Origin: Epichloe hybrida
Lineage: Eukaryota > Ascomycota > Sordariomycetes > Hypocreales > Clavicipitaceae
Length of the DNA stretch: 64,000 nt
Assembly: GCA_019022495.1 (NCBI GenBank)
Contig: JAFEKR010000015.1
Location: forward strand, 930,001 to 994,000
Reading direction: 5' to 3'
Position 1 is the first letter of the stretch. Every line of letters starts with the position of its first letter. Under the pieces are notes generated by a model, which saw only the letters and a program-made list of their open reading frames with translations, had not been told where the DNA came from and made no database searches. The position numbers and the translations under genes were made by a program. Below are positions 35,269-45,194 of this stretch, piece by piece.

Positions 35269-36092
35269 TATTGAGATGTAGGGAGCTAGTTGCCAGCTGG
35301 CAACAGCTGTACAGGTGCAAGCTCTACGGTCGGGGACCAATAGGGCTGCAACGTTAAATCAATCAACGCAACGCAACGGAAGGTTGTGGCAGTTATCAAC
35401 TAATAGAATTCAATTTAGATCACTTTTATGATATCTTATAGAGCAATAGAATTGATTTTAGATACGTTATACGGGCAATGCGGCTGTTGTTGGTTGAGAG
35501 GACTAGCTATCTAGCTAGTTGAAAAGATCTTCTTCCTCTCATAGACCTACCGACCGTATCGGTGGATCCGGGCCGCTAACGGGGTCTTACGGGCCACTTT
35601 TGATTTTCCGTAAAATTTATTTGTATGCAAAAACCAAAAAATCGACTCACCACCATACTAGCTAGCAACCCGTATACACCAACTTTTGGTCCAAAAAATA
35701 ACCTTGCATAAAGAGAAAGCCTTATCTTTAAGCTTTAATTTACTATATGTAAAACTTTTATATAACCTCTAGATAAAGAGAAAATCGTTGTCAAAGATAG
35801 CTATAGGGTAAGTTATGTGTAGGGTAACCTGCTTACGTCACCCTAGCTTACGTTACCCTAGCTTACCTAATTACTAGTGGCGTGGTTGTAGCCACACTTG
35901 CAGCTATAACATAATTGACTAATTAGTCATCCACACGGTCGGTCGCAGCTGTTAACAGCTGCGACGCAGCCATTGACAGCTGCCCTCGCGACCGTTGACA
36001 GCTGCAGTGCAGCTGTCAGACTTGCAAAGTAAGCTAGTAATAAGAAGGTTCTTTAACTAGAAAAGGGCTAAAAATAAGTCTTATTTTTAACA
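35269..36092 (-). repeat. Copia B2 3' LTR
   Basis: On the minus strand it starts TGTTAAAAATAAGAC and ends CTCCCTACATCTCAATA, so the end is TA, not CA. U3 carries six CAGCTG hexamers (35,940-36,020) and the TGACGTAA / AACGTAAG repeats (35,831-35,865). Confidence 0.93.
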
Positions 36093-36102
36093 CCCCCTCT
36101 AC
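36093..36102 (-). other. Polypurine tract of Copia B2
   Basis: The minus strand reads GTAGAGGGGG followed by TGTTAAAA, the 3' LTR start. Slightly different from the AAAGGGGG of B1, through G/A changes. Confidence 0.8.
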
Positions 36103-36298
36103 AAAAGAATTACATTTAAAGTAATTAGAAGTGTACAAAGAGACTATAGGGTAAAAACAACAACTTTTGATAATAACAGATAAAAGGGAAAAACACGAAA
36201 AATAAAAGACCCCCTTTTGAAATCCTAGCTATTGTTAAATATAGCTCCCTTTTTGACGTTGTTTTTTGGTTCCCTGTTGAAGGGAATTAGTTGTTGGT

Positions 36299-39200
36299 TT
36301 AATAATTATTAAGCCCTAAAAGCTTAATAAAAGCCTAATGAAGAGGTCTAGAAAGAGGTTTCGTAAGACTATCTGCAGGCATTGACTTTGTATCTAGATA
36401 TTCGATCTTAGCTAAACCCTCTAAAACCTGTTGCCTAATATAGTTAAACTTTAGTAATGTATGCTTTGTACGACTATGTAAAGCAGGGTTATAAGCAGTA
36501 GTTATAGCGCCTTAATTATCGCAATATATCTGGATAGGGGGAGAATAGGGGTTTTTAGCTCCTTAAATAAGCCCTGAAGCTACTGAAGCTCCCGGAAGGT
36601 CTCGCAGATAGCATCAGCTTTAGCTTCTAGTGTTGATAGAGCTATTGTACTAGCTTTCTTTGATTTCCAGCTAATAGGTCCGCCAGCTAGCTTGAATAGA
36701 TAAGCATAGGTTGATTTTGAGGTCTTTTTATCCCCTGCAAAATCACTATCGTAATAACCTATTAGGCTTTTGCTAACTAAACCTTTAGGGTCTCCCCTAT
36801 AGATAATAGCAAGGAATCTAGTCCCTAATAGATACCTTAGCAGATTTTTAGCTACTTTTAGGTGTTCTATATAAGGGCTAGCTAGTGCAGTAGATAACCA
36901 CTGTAGCGTAGAAGCTGTATCAGGCCTTGTAAGTAACATTAGGTACATTATAGTCCCTATAATGCACTGATAAAGCTTGATTTCGCTAGCTATTAAAAGC
37001 TTAGTTGTCTGCGTAGCTAAAACGCCTGGCTGAAGAGGTATGCTAATAGGCTTACTATCTAGCATATTAAATCGTTTTAAGGCTTCTAATATATACTGAG
37101 ATTGATGAATTTTCAGTATTCTATTAGGCCTATCTCGTACGATTTAAACCCCTAAGAAGAATTCAGCAGGCCCCCTATCTTCTATTGGATAGACTTTATG
37201 AAGTTCCTTTTTAAGCCTTTGGATATAAGATAAATCCGGTCTAATTAGAAGACAGTCATTAACGTACGTAATGACGAAGGTTTTGGTTGAAGGATTGAAG
37301 AAGATAGCTAGATTAGATATTAAAGGGTTAAATCCTAGGGATTTAAGCACTAATATTAGCGCTTGTTGCCATTCCCTTGAGCTTTGTTTTAGTCCGTATA
37401 AAGACTTCTGTAATAAAATTACTTGATCTTTAGAAGGTTTCTAGCCAAAACTTCTAGCTAATTTAGCTAATTTAGGATTTGCCTCAAGGAATTCAATAAA
37501 CCCTTCTGGGATAACTATATAAATCTGTTGTTGTAGCTTACTATTAAGAAAAGCTCCTATAAAATCAATTTGTTCGATTTCCCAGTTATTCCAAGCCGCT
37601 AGGGCTAGTAAAATCCTCTAGCTAGGGGGAATGCTTGTGGCAGTAAAGGTCTCTAGGTAATCTAGGCCTTCGATTTGCATAAATCCCTTAGCAACGAGTT
37701 GAGCCTTATATTTTAAAGGATTATTTTCTTTATCCTTTTTAAGCTTATAAACAAGCCTATTCTTTAGTACTTTTCGGCCCTTAGGGATTTGATCTTTCCC
37801 TATAAATTTAAAAGTACTAGCCTTTAGAAGCTGTTTGTATTCCTTGTACGTGGCTTCTATCCATTTATCCCTTTCAGGGCTAGATATAGCCTGCTTCTAG
37901 GTCTTAGGCTCGGGGCTAATAGGATTCTTTTCCTTTAGCTTCTCCCGTACCTTAAAGCAGATTTCTTTTATGAAATCTAGAGAAGAAGGGGAACTAATAT
38001 CAACATCCATAGGGTCGATATTAGGGTCGAAATCGATAATTTTGTCAAAATCGAGGTCCGAAGTCGAAATCTGATTTCCTGGTTGAGTTATAGGCTGCGC
38101 CTGTATGGGATCCGCTGGAATTAAGCCTTTAGGGGGTTCTTCGGGGCCTATAGGTGTTTTTTCTTGACCTATAGGGATACCTATGTTGTCTATAGGATAA
38201 TCCTTTGAACCTTGGTCTAGATATTGTTGATTTTCATTTTCTAGATCATTTTCCCCCTCTAAAGGGTTATCCCCTATAGAAATCCTAGGTAAGCCTTTAG
38301 AAACAGGGCCTATAGGTTCTATAATCTTAATAAAGCTAGTCTTTGTAACTAGCCTTTTAGAGGGGATGTACACTAGGTAGGTGTTGGAACCTAGTGTAGC
38401 TAAAAGTCTTCCAGGGATAGTCCTAGCTGCTAACTTCTGGGCTTTAGGTCGTTTTTCCAGGGGGATTAGAATCTCACAGTGAGATCCTATAGCTCTAATA
38501 CTGCTAATATCAGTTGTATAAGGCTGATTTAGCTCCCTAGATAGCAGCTGTTCAGGGCTTTCATCCTTAGTGGTATTAGCAGTTATATTAACTAGGTTAA
38601 CAACTGCAGGTAATACAAAACACCATAAAAATAACGGTAATTTTGCCCACTGGATAGTAGCCCTTAATCGATCTAGAATAGTACGAATTGAACGTTCTGC
38701 TAATCCATTTTGCTCATGGATATAGGGACTAGAAGTCGTAAATTTGATCCCTTTAGAATTCAACCAAGCTTGACAACTAGAATCGATTTCCTGGCCCCCA
38801 TCGAAGTGAAGGTGCCTAGGATATTGACCTAGTTGATTTTTAAGCCCTCTGAAGAAGCCTTTGATAGCCTTATAAACAGTTGGGCCTTCCTTATTAGGTA
38901 ATAAGATAACCCACTTATATCTAGTCTTTCGATCAACTAGAAATAAGCAAATTGACTGCTTATTGTACGGCGTGGGGCTGATTTTTAGCGTATCCCCCTC
39001 TATTCGATCTAGAGCTCTTGGGGGGTCAGGGATAGCTAATTTCCTGGGTCTTCTAACTGCCTTAGATTGATCACAAGCAATACATCTAAAATCCTTATCC
39101 TTAATTTTAGAAAAATCAGGGATTCCTTTAGTTATAAGGCTAGTTTTCTTTAGCAAAGGAAGACCTAGGTGCCCTAATCGTACATGCCATAGGCCAGCTA

Positions 39201-41274
39201 GTTCTAACAACCGTTGATATTGAAGATCCTTAGGGTCTGAATTAGGATCTAGACTAGGGCCCTCTTCACTAGTCCCCTGCTGGGCCCCTTGAGAACCACA
39301 GGCCTCTTGGAGAGGTATTAGGGACCCTTTTCCTCCACTAGGGCCCTCTAACACCCCTAAATCTATTTCCTTAGATTTATAAGGGACCCAACCTGGGGCT
39401 ATAGGCGAAGAAGAAGGGACTAATTCCCCTAAATCATCCCGTACGATTTCTTCAATATCATCATCATTTTCGTCGATTTCGTCTAAATCAGAAGCCCAAT
39501 CCGGCTTTTTAGAGGGAATTTGAACCTCTATAGGGTAGCTAATCGGATTGCTATGACCCTTAAAAGCGGCGTAGGTAAAAGGTCGGATATAATGCGAATT
39601 ATTACAGGGCCCTTTAGATAACTTAGGCGTAGATTGGTTTTTAACGTGGAAGAAAAAACCATGTTTTTCTATATCTAAGGTTGCAATAAGAGACCTATCT
39701 TTAAGATAAAGTAGGTTTTTTATAAGGCAACCACCAGATATATAGTGCATAAGTCCACTAACTATATTAACATCAAGCTGAGGAAAATATAGCGCATCTT
39801 TAAGCACTAAGGTCCTATATTTAGCTGGATTTTTCTGATATAGGACCTCAAAAACAGCACTACCGTGACCCTTAGCGTAAATAGGGCCACCACTGGTTAT
39901 AATAGGGTCGGATTCCCCCTTTTTATAGGGGGTATAATCCCTAAAGACCTCCCTAGAATTAACAATATGTACAGTCGAACCTGTATCATATAATAGGGCC
40001 TTTTTCATGTCTTTGCTGTAATAATTAAAACCATTCAAGGTTTTAATTTCTTGATTTTCATCATCCGATTCACTAGAGCTAGAATTAGAGCTGCTATCAC
40101 TAGAGCTCTTATAACTAGTCTTATGAAGGCTAGGCTTCTTGTACGGTTTAAGAGCACCGTTAGAAAGGTTGTAATTTCCTAGCATAAAAGATCCCTCTCC
40201 AGAGGTCTCTTTATTATCCTTTTTATCTGATTTTTGACCTTTTTGCTTCTTTTTCTTCTTCTTATTAGAAGAAGAATTAGAATTAGAAGAGCCCTTATTT
40301 TCTTCAGAGCCTCCTTTTTTCTTCTGATCCTTAGGGGCCTTTTCTTTTTCTTTGGCACCCTTTTCAAGGTTTTTAGCCCTATAATTCAGGGCTTTGGATA
40401 CCGTAGATGACTTATCCCTTTGTTCTGCTAGAAGGTCTGCCATCAAGAATTGAAGATTTAGGGCATCTAGGGGAGCCCCTATAGCCCTATTCGTACGCAT
40501 GCTGAATCGTTGCCTCTCAGCCCACTGAGGGAAGGTTGATTTTAGGGATTGAAGATATTGATTAACCTGATCTATCGGAGCAATCAGGACCCCTGAAATC
40601 GATAATCTAGCTAGTAGATTATTAAACACTGCATTAAAGGACTCTAGAGTCCCCTTAAACTCTTGAAAATTCAGGTTATGAAATTCTGAATATAGGGACC
40701 CCCTCTGGATTTCAACGCTATGTGAATATTGCCTTACAAGTAAATTATAGGCTTCTTCAGGTGATTTTTGCCAAGTTATAGCGGCTTGGGGTCCTTCCGT
40801 ACAACTATCCCTTAGTAACATAAGGATAATAGCTTGATCTGGATCCCCTAGCGCCCTAGAACTCTCCGGATTATCTAGAAAATTAGGCATGCCTAAAGCT
40901 CTAAATTGGATAGTTAGGGCTTGTTTCTATTGTTCGAAATTTTTAGCTCCTTTAAGCCTAGCAGTCTCTGGAAAACTATAAACCCTCTTATTAAATTCCT
41001 TAATAATTGAATTATTAAAGGTTGCTTGTACAGAGCTAGATTCAGCTTGATTTTCTTGAACAGGCTGCTGATCTTGCTGCTGACTAGCGGGCTTATCAGA
41101 TTCCACACCCTCCATACGACTATTTACAGTTATAGATAGGCTTTCTAGCTTCTCTAATAACTGGTCTATAGTTGCTTGTTGCTTAATAGCCTGCTCTTTT
41201 AGCTGGTTATTTAGAACCTCTTGCGCACTAGGGTTAGGGATAACAGGTCCCTTTCCCTTTCCTTTAGTATCCAT
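36299..41274 (-). pseudogene. Copia B2 gag-pol, nearly intact polyprotein with premature stops
   Basis: Starts ATG 41,274 (MDTKGKGKGPVIPNPS) after the leader array; the terminal TAA is at 36,299-36,301. Gag covers about 41,274-40,200 and ends in a Lys-rich stretch without a CCHC knuckle. Protease LLYDTGSTVHIVNS is near 40,000. Pre-integrase LWHVRLGHLG and CIACDQSK lie at 39,080-39,190, integrase with DRKTRYKW, HFDGGQE and SSPYIHEQNG at 38,700-38,960, reverse transcriptase with GAFLNS and TYVNDCLL (YVDD with one Asp to Asn) at 37,200-37,560, and RNase H YYDSDFAGDKK.. to EAKADA at 36,600-36,770. In-frame stops at 40,927, 37,897, 37,621, 37,441, 37,144 and 36,580 are Trp or Gln codons hit by G-to-A or C-to-T. 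One T deletion near 36,544 shifts the last 80 codons. The longest open part is 37,897-40,890 (997 codons). Confidence 0.93.
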
Positions 41275-41600
41275 TTTCCTTTTTATAGAAGGGAAAAGCT
41301 TTTATCTCGCGGGTCCTTCCTTTTTTATAGAAGGGAAGTCTTCTGTATTTGAAATTTATTCCTTTTTATAGAAGGGAAAAAGCTTCTATCTCGCGGATCC
41401 TTCCTTTTTTATAGAAGGGAAGTCTTCTGTATTTGAAATTTATTCCTTTTTATAGAAGGGAAAAAGCTTCTATCTCGCGGATCCTTCCTTTTTTATAGAA
41501 GGGAAGTCTTCTGTAGCCACAATTGATTCCTTTTTATAGAAGTGAAAAAGCTTCTTTCTCGCAGGTCCTTCCTTTTTTATAGAAGGGAAGTCTTCTGTAA
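41275..41600 (-). repeat. Leader array of TATAAAAAGG palindromes in Copia B2
   Basis: Eight copies of the quasi-palindrome (plus strand TTCCTTTTTATAGAAGGGAA and the variant with an extra T) arranged in a higher-order unit of about 84-90 bp that also contains TCTCGCGGATCCTTCC and TCTTCTGTATTTGAAATTT. Two adjacent higher-order units are identical over most of their length. It sits between the primer site and gag. Confidence 0.92.
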
Positions 41601-41641
41601 TCGTACACAAAGTGACCTAAAAAGAATCTATAGTGATAGAA

Positions 41642-41655
41642 CCGGGCTCATAACC
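41642..41655 (-). other. Copia B2 primer-binding site (initiator tRNA-Met half-tRNA)
   Basis: The minus strand reads GGTTATGAGCCCGG directly after the LTR end ..CTCAATA. The plus-strand complement CCGGGCTCATAACC equals the anticodon arm of initiator tRNA-Met, with CAT as the anticodon. See the B1 site at 8,572. Confidence 0.85.
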
Positions 41656-42479
41656 TATTGAGATATAGGGAGCTAGTTGCCAGCTAGCAACAGCTGTACA
41701 GGTGCAAGCTCTACGGTCGGGGACCAATAGGGCTGCAACGTTAAATCAATCAACGCAACGCAACGGAAGGTTATGGCAGTTATTAACTAATAGAATTCAA
41801 TTTAGATCACTTTTATGATATCTTATAGAGCAATAGAATTGATTTTAGATACGTTGTACGGGCAATGCGGCTGTTGTTAGTTAAGAGGACTAGCTATCTA
41901 GCTAGTTGAAAAGATCTTCTTCCTCTCATAGACCTACCGACCGTATCGGTGGATCCGGGCCGCTAACGGGGTCTTACAGGCCACTTTTGATTTTCCGCAA
42001 AATTCATTTGTATGCAAAAACCAAAAAATCGACTCACCACCATACTAGCTAGCAACCCGTATGCACTAACTTTTGGTCTAAAAAATAACCTTGCATAAAG
42101 AGAAAGCCCTATCTTTAAGCTTCAATTTGCTATATGTAAAACTTTTATACGACCTCTAGATAAAGAGAAAATCGTTGTCAAAGATAGCTATAGGGTAAGT
42201 TATGTGTAGGGTAACCTGCTTACGTCACCCTAGCTTACGTTACCCTAGCTTACCTAATTACTAGTGGCGTGGTTGTAGCCACACTTGCAGCTATAACGCA
42301 ATTGACTAATTAGTCATCCACACGGTCGGTCGCAGCTGTTGACAGCTGCGACGCAGCCATTGACAGCTGCCCTCGCGACCGTTGACAGCTGCAGTGCAGC
42401 TGTCAGACTTGCAAAGCAAGCTAGTAATAAGAAGGTTCTTTAACTAGAAAAGGGCTAAAAATAAGTCTTATTTTTAACA
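41656..42479 (-). repeat. Copia B2 5' LTR
   Basis: 824 bp, the same limits as 35,269-36,092. Differences from its partner are single transitions (e.g. GATGTAGGG/GATATAGGG at the inner end, GTTGTGGCAG/GTTATGGCAG). Confidence 0.93.
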
Positions 42480-42484
42480 TAACT

Positions 42485-44472
42485 ATAGGTAACCTTAGTA
42501 ATAATAGCCCGCTAATATATAGGAGGTAAGGCTAGCCCTAAATAAACCCTAAAGAGCAAAATATTTAGCTAAATAGTTCCTTAGCATAAGATAACTTTAA
42601 TATTACTTATTAGTATAAGAGCTAGCTATAAGATAGCTTAGAATACTACTAGACTTAGGCTAACTTTGTTAATAAATAAAAAACCTCCTAATTATAAATC
42701 TAGTATAAGGAATAAAATAAATAGTATAAGCATAGAGGTAAGCTAAGGAAAGGACTAATTTTATAATTTATAATTATAATAAAGAATACTTAGGTTTAGA
42801 ACTATTATTAGATTAATTTTAACTATAAACTCTAGGTATTATAAGTCCTACTAGCTTATTACTACCTTTACTTTAAACTAAAATTAAGCTATTACCTTAT
42901 TTTTTCTCTAGGATAGGAATTATACCTATAGCTACTTAGTTATAACTTTTTATAAGTATAATAGTAAGTAAGAGATAGTTTATCTTTACTATATATATAT
43001 TAAGGTATATAAGCTAAAAGATAAGCTTAGTATATTATTCCTTAGAGAAACTAGCCTAGTCTAGGCTTACTACTAAGGTACTTTATTTCTTCTTTACTTA
43101 ATTACTAGTATAAAGCTTCTTAACCTAGTCCTAGAAGCCTTTTAGGGTTTATTAAGGAAGATATTAAAGCTAGAATAAACTTATTACTAAGCTAGAGAAG
43201 ACTTACTATACCCTTATTAGCTATAAAAGCCTAGGTCTTAACTAATTACTAATACTTATTTTAATTACTAGATAAATTTAGCTAAATAGTAAATTAGATA
43301 TAGAACTAAGCTAAAGTAGGGGTAATTATTACCTAATAATATTAATAGTTCTAAACCTAATAGTTAAAATATATATTAGTAACTACCCTTATCTAGTAAG
43401 TTAGCCCTATTACTAAGCTAAAGTAAGACTAACTTACTAATAATAAAATAGTACTAATACCTAAGGTCCTAAACTAAATAAGATTTATAGGAAATACATT
43501 AGACTTCTCTTAGTTTACTAAGCTAAAGTAAATTAGTAGTAAACTAGGCCTAGAGTAAAGGTAAATATAACTTATAGATAGACCCTTCTTTGTAACCTAT
43601 ATGTATTACTTCTTAGTTATAGACTTCCTTAGGAAGTCCTTATACTTATAGAATTCCTAGGTAAATTAGAGCTAGATAAGTAGTAACACTAGAGTACTTA
43701 TAGTATCTAGTGCTATTATACTAGATTTAGTTTAAATTTATAGTAAATATTAGTAAATAACCTAACCCTAGCCTAGGATAGCTTTAAATAGCTAGAAAGA
43801 AAAGAAAAACCTATAGGAAGTTTAATATAAAGAGAGAAAAGAGACTAGAACCTAAGGGGAGAAGAGCTCTTTTTTATACCTATAAAGGGAGGGGGGGGAT
43901 AATTTAGATAACTTACTTAAAAATAAAGTATAATATAATTAACAAATCTAATAACATATAAGTAATCTTAACCTAGGACTAAACTAGTCTAGGGCTATAA
44001 CTACCCTCCCCTTATACTAATTAAATAAAACTAAGTACTTAGACTTTACTAGATATATAAGGTAAAGGCAAGCTAAAGATAGCTAAAAAGTAAGGCTATA
44101 AAAGAGTTAGTATAAGAGTAAATAAGAAGTGAATTAATACTATAAATCTAGATTTACTTTACCCTAGCCTAAAGTAAAGAGACTTAGGATAGGTATATTA
44201 TTACACTAGAATAAAACTAGAAAAGGCTTATAAATACTTATTTTATATATTTTTCCTTTCTTTTTCTTTTTAATAGAATAAGGCTAGTATAAGCTAGTAA
44301 TAAATACCTATAATAGGAAACATACTAAGTAACGCAGACTTATTATAAGGCTAGCGCTAGCTTATAAACAAATATAAGGGGGTTTTTCTTCCTAGTATAG
44401 GGTTTTCCCTTTTAACTTAGTAGTAGGAGTACTAGTGATAGCTATCTATAGAGCTAACTAGCGTAAATAATA
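42485..44472 (+). mobile_element. LINE L1, 3' part after Copia B2
   Basis: Rest of ORF2 (to roughly 43,860) and the 3' UTR. Matches L2 in reverse (55,243 to about 57,300). The reading is too degraded to name a further domain. The 3' UTR contains a run of G (43,888-43,897) and a block with little mutation (CGCTAGCTTATAAAC, near 44,352). Confidence 0.7.
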
Positions 44473-44484
44473 TATACCTTTAAT

Positions 44485-44735
44485 CTCTAGCTTTAATAAA
44501 TATCTTAGCTAAGGGGGGTATATTAAGAAAAGCTCCCTAAAGCATTAGATATATAAATACTAGTTATATATTAACTAGGATAAAATATTAGTAAAGATAA
44601 ATATATTAGAAGTACCTTTATAGACTAGTTAAGACTATAGCATACTATATACCTTTTAGGTATAAAAGTCAGCTACTGTCTGCACCTTTGATTGATCAAA
44701 TTAAACACTTTCTATCATCTATCTACACCCCCACC
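44485..44735 (+). mobile_element. Copia D, downstream remnant with possible 3' LTR
   Basis: Follows the right TSD of L1, so it is contiguous with the D relic ending at 30,693. AAGGGGGGTA (44,513-44,522) looks like a polypurine tract, and a mutated LTR start (TATTAAGAAAAGCTCC) follows. GGTATAAAAGTC at 44,660 is TATA-like. The end near CTATCTACA (44,727) is a guess based on where AT-richness stops. Confidence 0.4.
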
Positions 44736-44739
44736 TGAC

Positions 44740-44985
44740 ACCAATACATATTTTGGGCTAGTACATATTATCCTGGTCTACAATCCGAGCTGGTACATCG
44801 ATATACCAGCCCAAATCCAGGCTGGTCTATGATATACTAGGCCATTTCTAAAGCCAGTATATCATGTACTGGCCTAAAGTTTGAGCTATTGCCTACCATG
44901 TACTGGCCCGTTCTTTGTGCTGGCCCATGATGTGCCAGCCCATGGTATGTGTTGGCCTGTGATATACTAGCTCATTGCAGGGTCA
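44740..44985. repeat. Cluster of quasi-palindromic GGCTGGTA..TACCAGCC repeats
   Basis: About seven diverged units of 24-30 bp. Each combines GCTGG(T/C)(A/C) with its inverse, e.g. GAGCTGGTACATCGATATAC at 44,787, GCCAGTATATCATGTACTGG at 44,853 and GTGCTGGCCCATGATGTGCC at 44,918. It marks the edge between the AT-rich block and the GC-balanced island. Non-coding; function unknown. Confidence 0.7.
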
Positions 44986-45194
44986 TGATGTCTCAGTTCT
45001 TACCGAAGAATTTGCCCTCATGTAAGGGTTCTTTAAAAAAATTAAGCGGCCAACGAACCTGCGGCAGCTAGACCTTATCCATTAGCAATAAGGGATGAAC
45101 TAAGCATTTCGATGTCTTGCGTGCCTTTTGCATGGTCTGCTTAGTCACTAGCATGTGGCACGAACACCAAAGCACACGTGGGAAGTAAGACTTG
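44986..45194. other. Unique GC-balanced sequence, no gene seen
   Basis: About 209 bp of ordinary composition between the palindrome cluster and the Harbinger element. It continues after the element at 48,264. I see no coding frame, repeat or RNA. Confidence 0.6.

Larger units (their letters stand above)
35269..42479 (-). mobile_element. Copia-B LTR retrotransposon B2, complete, youngest-looking retroelement
   Basis: 7,211 bp, minus strand, with two 824-bp LTRs (35,269-36,092 and 41,656-42,479) and exact TAACT duplications (35,264-35,268 and 42,480-42,484). Primer site, eight-copy leader array, gag-pol frame and polypurine tract are all present. The two LTRs differ at scattered sites, nearly all C/T or G/A. 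Inserted in LINE L1. It has far fewer stops than B1, so it is the best source for describing this family. Confidence 0.96.
30694..44472 (+). mobile_element. LINE element L1, split by Copia B2
   Basis: Non-LTR retrotransposon of about 6.56 kb (30,694-35,268 and 42,485-44,472) flanked by the 12-bp duplication TATACCTTTAAT (30,682-30,693 and 44,473-44,484). The interior is colinear in reverse with L2 (55,243-61,841). Copia B2 lies inside it between TAACT duplications. It has two ORF relics, a G-rich 3' UTR stretch (about 43,886), and a 3' end at ..CTAACTAGCGTAAATAATA without a poly(A) tail. The endonuclease-RT organisation resembles fungal Tad-type LINEs. Confidence 0.85.

Noticed and set aside
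40179..40367. Basic 62-residue minus-strand frame (also at 9,777-9,965)
   Set aside because: A shifted frame over the Lys-rich gag segment of Copia-B.
41642..41655. CCGGGCTCATAACC considered as part of an initiator tRNA gene
   Set aside because: No acceptor, D or T arm around it; position after the LTR identifies it as a primer-binding site.
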